Positions 40,958 to 50,527 are shown, numbered from the stretch's first letter. The stretch is DNA of 64,000 bases from Streptosporangium sp. NBC_01755 (GCF_035917995.1 NZ_CP109131.1:3410001-3474000), one strand, 5' to 3'. The notes: generated from the sequence alone by a model not told the origin. Numbers and translations: made by a program.

Positions 40958-41554
40958 TCAGGAGCCCTGCTGCCGCAGGCTCTGCCAGGCCGCCTCGCAG
41001 AGGCCGCCGATCTCGTCGGAGGTGGGCTGGTGCGCCCCGGCGAACCACAGGCGGCACATCTCGTTGGCCGGTCCGAGCCAGAGCACGTAGCACATCGTCG
41101 GGTGGACGGGCTGGAGCAGCCCGTTCTTCATGTGCGGGCGCCACCAGTCGGAGACCTTCCTGAAGAACGCCCTGCGCGACTCCGACACCTCGGTGCCGCC
41201 CGGCTCCTCGCGCCTGGGCGGCCGCTCACTGATCAGCAGGTGGGCGCGCTCGCGATGCTCGCCGCACCAGGACATGTGCAACGCGACGATGGCCTCGATG
41301 CCCTCCCGCGCCCCCTCGTGGCGGTTGAGTTCGGCGAGGAACGCGTCCTGGTACATGCGCAGGGTCTCGGCGTACAGGACGCCGAAGACATGGTCCTTGC
41401 TGGCGAAGTGGTGGTAGAAGCTGCCGACGCTGACGCCGCTCTCCTCACGGAGGCTGGCCAGCGTGGTGGCCGAGACACCGTCTTGGCTGAATCGTCGTAG
41501 GGCGCCCTCGACGATCCTGGTACGGCCGTCGCGTCCGTTCTTGGCGGTCTTCAC
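40958..41554 (-). CDS. TetR-family transcriptional regulator
   Basis: 198 residues from GTG 41554 (GGAG upstream). The DNA-binding domain is RTRIVEGALRRFSQDGVSAT with SVGSFYHHFASKDHVFGVLY. The ligand-binding part includes FLAELNRHEGAREGIEAIVA. A near-perfect dyad 35 bp upstream of its start fits autoregulation. The ligand is unknown. The gene upstream on the same strand is the VC0807-like membrane protein, a possible target. Confidence 0.9.
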   Translation of the reverse strand: MKTAKNGRDGRTRIVEGALRRFSQDGVSATTLASLREESGVSVGSFYHHFASKDHVFGVLYAETLRMYQDAFLAELNRHEGAREGIEAIVALHMSWCGEHRERAHLLISERPPRREEPGGTEVSESRRAFFRKVSDWWRPHMKNGLLQPVHPTMCYVLWLGPANEMCRLWFAGAHQPTSDEIGGLCEAAWQSLRQQGS

Positions 41555-41588
41555 GACTCCAATGGTGGGGCACCAGAACCTTGTTCCG

Positions 41589-41611
41589 CAAACTGTTCGG
41601 GAAACAGCTTG
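41589..41611. promoter_or_regulatory. Candidate TetR operator
   Basis: CAAACTGTT (41589-41597), a 5-bp spacer and AACAGCTTG (41603-41611) form a dyad with 8 of 9 arm positions matching. It is 35 bp upstream of the TetR start, the usual place for an autoregulatory operator. Confidence 0.55.
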
Positions 41612-41823
41612 CACCACGCCGATCTTACCGCCTTGATTGTGATACCGCACCACCGCCCCGGACGCTCCGCCCGCAGGGGAGCGACCCCTCTCGCGTCCCT
41701 CCGAGGAAGCGACGGACCCGCTCCTCGTCATCCGGCCGCGCGGGCCGGACCTCGACGGCGTCCCCGGGCGTGAGGTCCCCGGGCCGAGAGAGGTCACCCC
41801 GCTTCCCGGCCCCGGCATACGCC

Positions 41824-42477
41824 TCAGCCCTCCGACTCCCGCGTCTCCAGCCCCCGCAGGCAGTGCCGGAGGCTGAGCACCGAGATCAGTGCCGCACCGC
41901 CGAGCAGCACCGCGACCGCCGAGGTGCGCACGAGGAGGTAGGTCTCCAGAGTCTGGCTGAGCAGCAGCCACAGGCTCAGCGCCGCGTTCAGCAGTTGCGC
42001 GCACCCCCACAGCACCGACTGCGACACGAAGAAGCGGCGCATCCTCGGATGCTCCGTCACCTGGTCGGGCAGCGGCACGAGATCGGCCACCACCCGCCGG
42101 ATCAGCGGCCTCCGCAACGGCGCGGTGAGCAGGAAACCCATGCTCACGCAGAACACCCCGAGGCAGGGCTGCAGGAAGAACACAATGGGGTTGCCCGTCG
42201 CCACGGTCAGCACCACCCTGACGGTGATCGTGCCCGCCGCCAGCATGAGCGTGCCGGGTGCCTCGCTACGCCTGACCAGTCGCCAGGCGACCCCGCCGTA
42301 GACCCAGAGCGCCGCCACCGCCAGCGCGACGTGCGAGTTGGTGAAGATCAGCGCGACGTAGAAGACGAGAACGGGAAGCATCATGCTCTCGAACACCCTG
42401 GGGGCGGCGTGCCGCAGCAGAGCACCGAGAGGGGGAAGTGCGATCGGAGCCGTGGGAGCGGGCGTGAGCACAGTCAT
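41824..42477 (-). CDS. Polytopic membrane protein (VC0807-like)
   Basis: 217 residues from ATG 42477, with about six membrane segments from residue 30 on. TGNPIVFFLQPCLGVFCVSM and FFVSQSVLWGCAQLLNAALS are the typical sections. The topology resembles the VC0807/DUF3159-type proteins of unknown role. The 269-bp gap to the TetR gene carries the operator and no gene. Confidence 0.75.
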   Translation of the reverse strand: MTVLTPAPTAPIALPPLGALLRHAAPRVFESMMLPVLVFYVALIFTNSHVALAVAALWVYGGVAWRLVRRSEAPGTLMLAAGTITVRVVLTVATGNPIVFFLQPCLGVFCVSMGFLLTAPLRRPLIRRVVADLVPLPDQVTEHPRMRRFFVSQSVLWGCAQLLNAALSLWLLLSQTLETYLLVRTSAVAVLLGGAALISVLSLRHCLRGLETRESEG

Positions 42478-42683
42478 CAGGAGCGGGCTCCGAAGGTGAT
42501 GGAACGTCCCAGGGGATATTTCAGCCGACCATATGCGATATCCGGAGTGTCCTATGGACTTTTCCATGACATCCGACGGACGAGCGGTTCCGGGCACCTT
42601 ACTACGCTCCAAGGCACCCTCCGCCACTCCCAAAAGCGCACTCGGAGGACGGGGCGGCGCTCCCGGTGCCTACTCTTGAGAGC

Positions 42684-43538
42684 GTGTACCGGTTTCTGCT
42701 GACTCCCCGATGGGTGGCTCTCCACGTGGTGGTGCTGCTGGTCATCCCCGCTTTCGTGCTGCTGGGCCAGTGGCAGTTCGGGCGTTTCACGGAAAGATCC
42801 ACCAGCAGCGACCAGATCACGCGCAACCTCGCCACCGCCCCCGTCGCCGTGGAACAGCTGACCTCGCCCGGCGGCACCGTCTCCGTGCAGGACAAATACC
42901 GCCCCGTCACGGTCGGCGGCAGGTACGACACGGGTGCCCAGCTCCTGGTCAGACGCCGCACCCAGAACAAGACGGTCGGCTTCTACGTGCTGACCCCGCT
43001 GATCTCGCCGAACGGCACCGGCATGCTGGTGAACCGGGGCTGGGTCAAGGCGGGCGCCACGGCGGACGCCCTCCCCGAGGTCCCCGCGCCGCCCTCAGGT
43101 GAGGTGACTGTCACCGGCAGGTTACGGCCCACCGAGACCGAGGAGACCTCGGGCATCCGGGACCGGGCGGGCCTGCCCACGGGCCAGGTCCTGCTGATCA
43201 ACACCGAGGCGATCGGCAGCCGCCTGCCGTACAGGCTTCTCGGCGGGTACGTCGAGTTGACCAAGCAGTCGCCCGCGGCCACCGCCGCGCCGGAACCCGT
43301 CCCCGCGCCGGACGTCGGCGGGGGAGGCGGGCTCAACCTGGCGTACGGCGTGCAGTGGTGGCTGTTCATCGGGATCGCGATCGGCGGCTGGGCACTGCTG
43401 ATCCGCAGGGAGGCGGCCGACCTCAAGGCCGCGGCCACGGCCGCGCCGACCACGACCGGCGGCCCGGAGCCCGACGACCCCGCCGAACTCCCGGACGGCC
43501 CCGAGCGGACCGCGCCGGCAGGACGTGCCGGGGCCTGA
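42684..43538 (+). CDS. SURF1-family protein (cytochrome oxidase assembly)
   Basis: 284 residues from GTG 42684; VYRFLLTPRWVALH is the canonical actinobacterial start (GTG 42666 is an alternative). Two membrane segments flank the outside domain (about 10-30 and 215-240). GQWQFGRFTER, VNRGWVKAG, VTVTGRLRPTE and YVELTKQ are family landmarks. SURF1 proteins help insert heme a into cytochrome c oxidase. The Pro/Ala-rich C-terminal tail of about 40 residues is common here. Confidence 0.93.
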   Translation: MYRFLLTPRWVALHVVVLLVIPAFVLLGQWQFGRFTERSTSSDQITRNLATAPVAVEQLTSPGGTVSVQDKYRPVTVGGRYDTGAQLLVRRRTQNKTVGFYVLTPLISPNGTGMLVNRGWVKAGATADALPEVPAPPSGEVTVTGRLRPTETEETSGIRDRAGLPTGQVLLINTEAIGSRLPYRLLGGYVELTKQSPAATAAPEPVPAPDVGGGGGLNLAYGVQWWLFIGIAIGGWALLIRREAADLKAAATAAPTTTGGPEPDDPAELPDGPERTAPAGRAGA

Positions 43539-43662
43539 CCGGGAGAACCCTCAGGAACACCGGCACCCGGCACCCGGCGAAGGAGACCTCTAGGCGGCCG
43601 GGCCCGCCAGGAGCGTCTCCGGGCCGATCTCGCGCCAGATCAGCGGGCCCTGGACCCAATGG

Positions 43663-44349
43663 TCAGGCGTTGACCATCGCCATGCCGAAAAGAACCGCCA
43701 CCGCGATCGCGAACCCTCGCGTGCCGTCGATTCTGGCCGGTGCGGGCAGCACCTCGTACGGTCCGCGCCACAGGGGACGGGGCTCCAGCAGGACGTAGAG
43801 CAACGAACCACCGGTGAGGAACATCCAGAACCATGCCCAGCGGCTGGCGTAGCGGGGGTTCGGCCGGGTCAGCATGAACAACCAGGCCAGCACCTCCGCC
43901 GCCACCGCCACCGGCCCGAAGGGTTCCCACCAGCGCCCGTAGGCGGACGAGCCCACCAGGCCGCCGAAGCCCTCGGTGCGCACGATCTCCACACCGGGGT
44001 CGGCCGCGGCGCGTACCTGGGCCAGGAAGGCCCCCTGGCTGCGCTCCAGGGCCTCGGGAACCAGCCGGGTGGTCTCGGGGTCCCAGACGTCGTCGGGTTG
44101 GTCGAAGCGGGCCTGGCTCCAGGAGAGCGGCCCGTGCGACCACGTCAGCGTGCCGTAGGCGGGCCAGTTGCGATCGTAGACGACCTTGGTCACCCCGCCC
44201 GCCCGCAGGTCCGAGATGAGCTCCGACGCCGGCCGCAGGGGTGGCGCCTGGTTGAGGTGGACGACCACCGTGGAGAGCGCGAGCACGAACAGCAGTGCCA
44301 GACGCACGCCGTACGGTATGTCGCCCCGTGCCGGAACCACCACTCGCAT
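43663..44349 (-). CDS. Membrane protein of unknown function
   Basis: 228 residues from ATG 44349 (GTG 44364 possible). Residues 10-32 form one membrane segment. The outside domain (SELISDLRAGGVTKVVYDRN to VRTEGFGG) resembles a small alpha/beta fold, and three segments follow towards the C-terminus (VAVAAEVLAWLFMLT, WFWMFLTGGSLLYVLL, GFAIAVAVLFGMAMV). No motif assigns it a job. Confidence 0.75.
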   Translation of the reverse strand: MRVVVPARGDIPYGVRLALLFVLALSTVVVHLNQAPPLRPASELISDLRAGGVTKVVYDRNWPAYGTLTWSHGPLSWSQARFDQPDDVWDPETTRLVPEALERSQGAFLAQVRAAADPGVEIVRTEGFGGLVGSSAYGRWWEPFGPVAVAAEVLAWLFMLTRPNPRYASRWAWFWMFLTGGSLLYVLLEPRPLWRGPYEVLPAPARIDGTRGFAIAVAVLFGMAMVNA

Positions 44350-44497
44350 CTCTGCCCCCGTCACACGAGACCCACCGCCAGACAGGCTAGCCGGTGGCCC
44401 CGTAGGACGCCTGTAAGAGACGTCTTGGGAGACAGAGATACCAACCGGAGACCTTGTAGCTTGAACAGTGTGATTCCAGCGTCATACGGTTGACCGT

Positions 44498-45694
44498 GTG
44501 ACTACGCCGCTGCTCCCCGACCCCGAGCCCAGGCGGCGGGACTATGTGATCATCTCAGCCGACGACCACCTGATCGAGCCGCCCGACATGTTCGACGGCC
44601 GGCTGCCGGAGAAATACACCGACCTGGCTCCCAAGGTGGTCGAGACCGACTCAGGTCACCAGGTCTGGCGCTACGGCGGCGCCACCTACCCTTGCGCCGC
44701 GCTCGACGTGGGCGCCGGTCTGCCTCGCGAGCAGTGGACGCTCGACCCGGTGCGGTTCGAACACATGCGTCCCGGCTGCCACGACATCGAGGCCCGGATC
44801 GAGGACATGGACCGTGCCGGTGTCTGGGCCGCGCTCTGCTTCCCCGGCATGCTGGCCGTGCAGTCGGGCATGGTCTTCGCCAAGACCCGCGACCAGGAGC
44901 TCGGCCTGGCGATCCTGCGCGCGTGGAACGACTGGCACGTGGACGTCTGGGCGGGCACCTATCCGGAGCGGATCATCGCCCTGCAACTGCCCTGGCTGAC
45001 CGACCCCGAGATCGCCGCCAAGGAGATCCGCGACAACGCGGCGCGCGGTTTCAAGGCGGTCCTCTTCCCCGAGTTCCCCACCCGGCTGCGCCTGCCGTCC
45101 ATCCACAGCGACCACTGGGACCCGTTCTTCCAGGCCTGTGAGGAGACGGGCACTGTCGTCTGCCTGAACGCCGGCGCCGGCTCCTGGGCCCCCGTCCCCT
45201 CGCCGGACACCCCGATCGAGGCGATCACCACGCTGATGCCGACGAGCGCCATGTTCGCCTGTGCCGACTGGCTCTGGTCGGGCATCCCGTTGCGCTTCCC
45301 CGCGCTACGGATCCTCATCGTCGAGGGGGGCGTGGGCTGGCTGCCGATGCTCGCCGAGCGAGCCGACTACGCGCTTGACCACCCGGTCGCCGGCGAGGCG
45401 TCCTGGGAGGGGGGCCTGAAGCCCAGCGAGGTCCTGCGTAGAAACTTCTTCTTCGGCACGCTCAACGATCATGCCCTGTCCGGGGTGCGGCTCGCCGTCG
45501 GGCTGGAGCACGTACTGCTGGAGAGCGGCTACCCCCACTCCGACTCCACCTGGCCCGACACCCAGCAGGCCATCGCGACGAACCTCGGCAACCTGCCGCC
45601 CGCCGACATCGCCCGGGTGGCCTACGGCAACGCCGCCCGCCTGTTCGGCCACCCGCTGCCCTCTCGCGCCTGGCTCAGGATGGAACAGCTCTGA
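44498..45694 (+). CDS. Amidohydrolase family protein (ACMSD-like)
   Basis: 398 residues from GTG 44498. ISADDHLIEPPDMFDGRLP is the N-terminal metal-binding strand with its D-x-H. GVWAALCFPGMLAVQSGM, then GTVVCLNAGAGSW and LESGYPHSDSTWPD complete the TIM-barrel pattern of the amidohydrolase 2 family (decarboxylase/hydrolase). Such proteins often work on aromatic or heterocyclic acids in catabolic operons. The substrate is not evident. Its 3' end overlaps the convergent DUF1232 gene by 20 bp. Confidence 0.9.
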   Translation: MTTPLLPDPEPRRRDYVIISADDHLIEPPDMFDGRLPEKYTDLAPKVVETDSGHQVWRYGGATYPCAALDVGAGLPREQWTLDPVRFEHMRPGCHDIEARIEDMDRAGVWAALCFPGMLAVQSGMVFAKTRDQELGLAILRAWNDWHVDVWAGTYPERIIALQLPWLTDPEIAAKEIRDNAARGFKAVLFPEFPTRLRLPSIHSDHWDPFFQACEETGTVVCLNAGAGSWAPVPSPDTPIEAITTLMPTSAMFACADWLWSGIPLRFPALRILIVEGGVGWLPMLAERADYALDHPVAGEASWEGGLKPSEVLRRNFFFGTLNDHALSGVRLAVGLEHVLLESGYPHSDSTWPDTQQAIATNLGNLPPADIARVAYGNAARLFGHPLPSRAWLRMEQL

Positions 45695-46013
45695 CCTGCT
45701 CGCGCTCCCAGTCGACGTAGCGCCCGCCCTCGCCGAGCAGGGAGCTCATCAGCCACAGGAAGAGGCCGAAGTCGTCGGCCACCCCGATGAGAACCAGGAA
45801 GTCGGGGATGACGTCGATCGGCGAGATGATGTAGAGCACGCCAAGGCCCATCATGGCCAGCTTGCCCTTGCTCATACCGGGATACCGCCCCCGCATGACC
45901 GCGCCGATCATCTTGGGGAGGGCACGCAGGCGAGCGCCGAGACCGGGCGTTCCCGGCTTCGACACACTTCTGTACGTCCGCCACGCCTGTGCCGCACGCG
46001 CCGCCTTCGCCAT
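45675..46013 (-). CDS. DUF1232 (YkvA-like) membrane protein
   Basis: 112 residues from ATG 46013 (GAGGAGG upstream). The DUF1232 signature is YIISPIDVIPDFLVLIGVAD within one or two membrane helices. Widespread, function unknown. The N-terminal half is basic (RAAQAWRTYRSVSK). Confidence 0.92.
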   Translation of the reverse strand: MAKAARAAQAWRTYRSVSKPGTPGLGARLRALPKMIGAVMRGRYPGMSKGKLAMMGLGVLYIISPIDVIPDFLVLIGVADDFGLFLWLMSSLLGEGGRYVDWEREQVRAVPS

Positions 46014-46182
46014 GGGGAATCCTCCTCGCAAAGCAGGTTCGCCTGCTGGCGTATTACCCTACCTTTTCACGATATAACGCGTGATTTTCCGGTGAGGTTC
46101 CCGGACACCGCCACCGCCGAAACGATCACGAGCCTCTCCCGGCCACCTGTCGACGGACACCCCCGCGGCTCCAGCCGGCACG

Positions 46183-47598
46183 CTAGTACATCGCCAGGTG
46201 CTGGAAGGGCCGCTCCTCCTCGATCCGGGCGGCCACCCGGATGAGCAGGTCCTCCCGCCCCGCCGCGGCGACCAGCTGCACCCCCACCGGCAGACCGTCC
46301 GCGGTGCGGTGCAGCGGCAGGGAGATCGCGGGCTGCCCGGTGGCGTTGATCGGCGAGGTGAACGCCACCGCCTGGTTGGTCAGGCCCCGCGAGAGGCTGA
46401 CGTCGTCCGCGGGCAGTCGGCCGAGGCGGAAGGGCGCCACCCCCAGGGACGGCATGAGCAGCAGGTCGTGGGACTCCCACCAGGCGGCCATCCGCCGCCG
46501 GAACCCGTCGATCCAGTCGCGCGAGGCCACATAGCCGACCGCGCCGAGCTCGCGACCCGCCGCGCCCAGGATCCGGTTGCGCGTCTCCAGCTCGTCCAGC
46601 TCCACCGGTCTGCCACGCCAGCGCCCGATGTCCTCCAGGTCGGCGGCCACGTGGGCGGCGACGACCGTGCCGAAGTGCGCGGCGAAGCCGTCCTCGGCGA
46701 GCGCGGGCGGTCCCCCCGGCTCGACGTCGTGCCCCAGCGCCTCCAACAGCCCGGCGGCCCCGGTCACCGCGGCCACCAGGTCCTCCTGCGCCGGGAAGGT
46801 CCCGTCCGGGTGTTCGGCGAGGAAACCGATCCGCAGCCGCCCGGGGTCGGCTCCGACCTCCTCGGCGAGCGGGCGCCGCCAGGCGGGCGCGCCGTACGGA
46901 TCGCCCGGCATCGCCCCCGCGATCACGTCGAGGGTCGCCGCGCTGTCCCTGACCGTACGGCAGAGCAGGCCCGCGGCCGAGAAGCCCGCCCAGGGCTCGC
47001 CCGCCGACGGCCCCGAGCTGACCCGGCCCCTGCCCGGCTTCAACCCGACCAGCCCGCACATACTGGCCGGGATCCGGATCGATCCGCCGCCGTCGCTGGC
47101 CGTGGCCACCGCGACCATGCCCGCCGCCACCGCCGCCGCGGACCCTCCACTCGACCCGCCACTGCTGTAGCGGAGGTCGTACGGATTGCGGGTCGGGCCG
47201 AAGGCCACCGGCTCGGTGGTGATCGCGGTGCCGAACTCCGGGGTGTTGGTCCGGCCCAGGATCGTGAACCCGGCCCGGCGCAGCTTGGCCACCGCGTAGC
47301 CGTCGCGCTCCGCCGAGATCCCGTCAAGGGTGCGCGATCCCGCGCGGTACGGCTCGCCGGCCATGCCCCATCCCAGGTCCTTCAGCAGCGTCGGCACCCC
47401 CGCGAAGGGAGCGTCGACCTCGACCTTGTCCGCCTCCTCCAACGCCCGCTCGAACCTGCGGTGGACCACCGCGTTGATCGCGCCGTCACACGCCTCGATC
47501 CGCGCGATCGCCGCCTCGGCGAGCTCCCTCGGTGAGACCTCTCCCTTCCACACGGCCTGCGCCTGTCCGAGTGCGTCCAACTTCAGCAGGTCGTGCAA
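46183..47598 (-). CDS. Amidase (amidase-signature family)
   Basis: 471 residues from TTG 47598, six bases after AGGAG. The Ser-cisSer-Lys triad is visible: Lys73 in LLKDLGWGMA, Ser149 in GGSSGGSAAAVAAG and Ser173 in DGGGSIRIPAS. Amidases of this family hydrolyse amides such as aryl- or aliphatic amides, nitrile-derived amides or 6-aminohexanoate cyclic dimer. It follows the LLM oxidoreductase gene with a 3-bp gap, so the two form an operon. Substrate unknown. Confidence 0.92.
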   Translation of the reverse strand: MHDLLKLDALGQAQAVWKGEVSPRELAEAAIARIEACDGAINAVVHRRFERALEEADKVEVDAPFAGVPTLLKDLGWGMAGEPYRAGSRTLDGISAERDGYAVAKLRRAGFTILGRTNTPEFGTAITTEPVAFGPTRNPYDLRYSSGGSSGGSAAAVAAGMVAVATASDGGGSIRIPASMCGLVGLKPGRGRVSSGPSAGEPWAGFSAAGLLCRTVRDSAATLDVIAGAMPGDPYGAPAWRRPLAEEVGADPGRLRIGFLAEHPDGTFPAQEDLVAAVTGAAGLLEALGHDVEPGGPPALAEDGFAAHFGTVVAAHVAADLEDIGRWRGRPVELDELETRNRILGAAGRELGAVGYVASRDWIDGFRRRMAAWWESHDLLLMPSLGVAPFRLGRLPADDVSLSRGLTNQAVAFTSPINATGQPAISLPLHRTADGLPVGVQLVAAAGREDLLIRVAARIEEERPFQHLAMY

Positions 47599-47601
47599 GA
47601 G

Positions 47602-48570
47602 TCACTCCTCGACGGGGGCCAGATCTCGTACGGCCTGCGTGATCGGGACCTCGCCCCCGGGGATGAGTGCGAGGACCGGGGTGTTCAGACCGTTGCGCAC
47701 ATACTCCCTGATCCTGGCCCGGCACGTGGCGGCGTCGCCGTGCACGATGAGCGCGTCCACCACCTCGTCGGAGATGGCCTTGAGCGCCGCCTGCCGGTCA
47801 CCGGCCGCCCAGGCCTCGTGCATCGGCCGCAGTGTCTCCCCGCGCCCCAGCCAGTCGTGGAAGGCCGCGTAGACCGGGACCGTCAGGTAACTCGCGAGCA
47901 TCCAGCGTCCGAGCTCGCGCACCTTCTCCGCGTCCTCGCTGACGCACACGAACAGCCGGGCGATCAGTTCGGTCTCCTGGCCGACCTCGGCCCTGACCTT
48001 CAGCACGTCCTGCGGCGAGAGCCAGTTGGTGATCGCGCCGTCGGCCTCGTCGGCGGCCAGGTGCAGCATGCGGGGGCGGAGCGCGGCGAGTACGATCTTC
48101 GGCGGGATCTTGGGGGCGCGCTCCAGCTTGAAACCCTTGACCTCGAACGTCTCGTACCGTTCGGTGACCTTCTCGCCCGCGAGGGCCTTGCGCAGGAAAC
48201 GCAGGGTGTCTCTGGTCCTGGCGAAGGGTTTGACGAACTCCCCGGCGTTCCAGCGCTCCACGATGGCCGGGGAGGAGGCCCCGATGCCCAGGACGAAGCG
48301 TCCGGGGGCGAGGTCGGCGAGCGTCGCGGCGGACATGGCGAGCAGGCCGGGACCTCTGGTGGAGACCGGGACGATCGCGCTGCCGATTCGCACCCCCGGC
48401 GCCCATTCCGCGGCCATCGCCAGGGGCACGAAGCCGTCGACGCCGTTGATCTCGGCGGACCAGGCATCGGTGTAGCCGAGTCCGGGGAGCTCGGCGATCA
48501 GATCCTTGGAATCGGCCAGTGAGCGGTCGTTGAAGGGAATCGTCATACCCCAGCGTGGGCCCGTAGCCAT
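47602..48570 (-). CDS. LLM-class F420-dependent oxidoreductase
   Basis: 322 residues from ATG 48570. WGMTIPFNDRSLADSKDLIA and ELPGLGYTDAWSAEINGVDG form the first strands; ATLADLAPGRFVLGIGASSP and IVLAALRPRMLHLAADEADG are typical F420/LLM segments. It leads the operon with the amidase and is preceded by a 15-bp dyad. Actinobacterial relatives act in fatty-acid or steroid-related oxidation, but no neighbour supports that here. Confidence 0.9.
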   Translation of the reverse strand: MATGPRWGMTIPFNDRSLADSKDLIAELPGLGYTDAWSAEINGVDGFVPLAMAAEWAPGVRIGSAIVPVSTRGPGLLAMSAATLADLAPGRFVLGIGASSPAIVERWNAGEFVKPFARTRDTLRFLRKALAGEKVTERYETFEVKGFKLERAPKIPPKIVLAALRPRMLHLAADEADGAITNWLSPQDVLKVRAEVGQETELIARLFVCVSEDAEKVRELGRWMLASYLTVPVYAAFHDWLGRGETLRPMHEAWAAGDRQAALKAISDEVVDALIVHGDAATCRARIREYVRNGLNTPVLALIPGGEVPITQAVRDLAPVEE

Positions 48571-48614
48571 CGTGCCGCCTCCGTGTCAGTGGTCGCCGCC
48601 CCAGAGCCTTCCCC

Positions 48615-48629
48615 TAGAACGACATTCTA
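48615..48629. promoter_or_regulatory. 15-bp dyad upstream of the LLM-amidase operon
   Basis: TAGAA-CGACA-TTCTA, 45 bp upstream of the LLM start. It resembles TAGAAC-type boxes bound by some TetR regulators (KstR-like), with non-identical spacing. Confidence 0.4.
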
Positions 48630-48766
48630 ATGTAGCTTGCCGCACCCGACCGGGGGGCGTCAGCAGGTTAGCTGTACCAACCAGACGGTATGCCGGCAGG
48701 GTACTGATCTATGTCGGCTCCCCACTTACCCTCCCATCACCTTCCGTGTGATGTTAGAAACTTTGC

Positions 48767-49600
48767 GTGACGACGCATCGGTGGAGGAACGAACGACGGG
48801 GCCTGCTCAACGCGGCGGTCCTCGCGACCTGTGTCGCGGCCCCCATGCTGGCCTGGGCGCCCCCCCTCTCGGCGCTCTCGACGACGGGCGGCGCCGGCCC
48901 GCCCGCCCCGCAGGTCGTCCAGCACGCCGGGAAGCCGATCTCGGCCTCCGGCCGATCAGCACACCCGGAACCCGAGACGGACTACTCGACGACTGCCTCC
49001 CAGGCCGGCCGGGAGCCCGGATACCCGGCCACGCCGCCACCCGAGATGAAAGCCGAGCCCGACTACCCGACAGCACCTCCCCGGGTGAACCGGGAGCCCG
49101 GGGATCCTGTCGCGTTTCCCATCAAGGTGAAACCCGAACCGGACTATCCAACGGTGTTCCCGCCGGAGACCGATCATCCGAAGGAGCCGCCAAAGAAACC
49201 GGGCTATCCGGCAGACATTCCAGTCAAGCCGGAACCGGAGCCAAAACCCAAGCCCAAGCCGACACCCGAGCCCGAACCGGAGTCGCCGACGCCCACAGCG
49301 CCTTCACCGACCCCGCCGCCCCCCTCTCCCTCACCGACCCGGCCCCGGCCCCTCCCGCCCGCCCCGCCCGCCTACGTCCCCAAGGCGGTCGTCACGCCGA
49401 CGCCACCCCGGACCCGCCCCCCGCGGCCCGCACCGGTGACGCGCCACAGCGCTCCCCCCCTGCTGCGGCAGCGACTGGTGCTGGACCGCTACGCCGAGCG
49501 GCGCAAGGGCACCGACCGCAGGCTCGTCCTCCTGGTGATGTTCACCGGCGTGATCTCGGTCACCGCGGTCGCCGCCCTCAACCACAGGGGCCGCGGATAG
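48767..49600 (+). CDS. Secreted/anchored Pro-rich envelope protein
   Basis: 277 residues from GTG 48767. A signal-like segment (about 12-37) is followed by degenerate hexapeptides (EPDYPT, EPGYPA, EPDYPT, KPGYPA), then a Pro/Lys/Glu-rich region, and a C-terminal membrane segment (LVLLVMFTGVISVTAVAAL) after a basic stretch (RLVLDRYAERRKGTDRR). A wall-spanning anchor is likely. No enzyme domain is visible. Confidence 0.75.
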   Translation: MTTHRWRNERRGLLNAAVLATCVAAPMLAWAPPLSALSTTGGAGPPAPQVVQHAGKPISASGRSAHPEPETDYSTTASQAGREPGYPATPPPEMKAEPDYPTAPPRVNREPGDPVAFPIKVKPEPDYPTVFPPETDHPKEPPKKPGYPADIPVKPEPEPKPKPKPTPEPEPESPTPTAPSPTPPPPSPSPTRPRPLPPAPPAYVPKAVVTPTPPRTRPPRPAPVTRHSAPPLLRQRLVLDRYAERRKGTDRRLVLLVMFTGVISVTAVAALNHRGRG

Positions 49601-49625
49601 CGCGGGCGGCACCTGGGACGGCCGA

Positions 49626-49654
49626 GCCCGCCGGTGGAAGATCCACCGGCGGGC
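49626..49654. terminator. Bidirectional hairpin terminator
   Basis: A perfect 13-bp stem (49626-49638 with 49642-49654) and a 3-nt loop lie between the convergent Pro-rich and DUF4239 genes. Confidence 0.85.
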
Positions 49655-49678
49655 GTCTCCGATTCTGGACGCGCCGAG

Positions 49679-50446
49679 TTACGGCTGGTCGGGAAACCGG
49701 CCGTCGATCTGGTCGTACTGCCGCTGCGCGGCCTTGAACGCGTCAGGCTCGACGGCGCCGAGACCGCTGAACGGGTGGCTGATCAGGATGATGAAGCACA
49801 CCCCGATGACGACCACGCCCACCCGGACCAGATCGGCGATGATCGACGGGAACGTGGGACGCACCCTGAGCGTCCAGGGCAGCGCGATCACCAGCAGCCC
49901 GGAGAGGATCAGCAAGGCCACGAAGATGCCCTCCAGGCCGGTGCTCGCGTCGTCACTCCTTACGGTTCGAGCGTGGGAGATCTCGGAGATCCGGTCGAGC
50001 GCGTCCTGCTGGAGGTTCTTGCTCGCGTCACCGATCGGCTGGAGCCGGAGCACCGAGGCCCGCATGTCGGCGAGGGTCTGCCCGGGGAGCGGGGACATCT
50101 CACGGTCGGCCATGAGCGGCCAGTCGAGGTCGATGCTCTGCGCGGTGTACTGGCGGATCTGGGTCCTGACGGGCGCCGCCTCGGGGATGGGTGCCACCGA
50201 CCAGTACATCTCGGTGAGACTCTCGGCCTCGGCCTGGACGTCGGCCTCCGTCGTCCAGAGCCCGTCCCGGCACAGGACCGCGGCGTAGGCCAGCACCAGC
50301 AGATAGACGGCGAGGGCGAGGTTGGCGGAGAAGTCGATGGACGACGAGCCGTGCCCGTCGTCATCCCGCCCCTTCCTCCTCAGCACGCGGAACGCGATCA
50401 GCAGGATCGCGACGGACAGCACCACCAGCACGGCTACCCAACCCAT
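49679..50446 (-). CDS. DUF4239 membrane protein
   Basis: 255 residues with two N-terminal and two C-terminal membrane segments around a central helical loop. DFSANLALAVYLLVLAYAAV, ALDRISEISHARTVRSDDAS and GLEGIFVALLILSGLLVIAL fit the DUF4239 family, which is reminiscent of bestrophin-like channels. Function is not established. Confidence 0.88.
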   Translation of the reverse strand: MGWVAVLVVLSVAILLIAFRVLRRKGRDDDGHGSSSIDFSANLALAVYLLVLAYAAVLCRDGLWTTEADVQAEAESLTEMYWSVAPIPEAAPVRTQIRQYTAQSIDLDWPLMADREMSPLPGQTLADMRASVLRLQPIGDASKNLQQDALDRISEISHARTVRSDDASTGLEGIFVALLILSGLLVIALPWTLRVRPTFPSIIADLVRVGVVVIGVCFIILISHPFSGLGAVEPDAFKAAQRQYDQIDGRFPDQP

Positions 50447-50527
50447 GGGACTCCCTTGAATCCGTCATCGAATCAGCCACTCAGAGTAATCAGATCGACA
50501 CGATGATTCCTGGAGTTCCGCCGGTAT

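Noticed and set aside
41581-42702. 373-residue plus-strand frame
   Set aside because: Antisense to the VC0807-like protein and covers the TetR operator region; low complexity.
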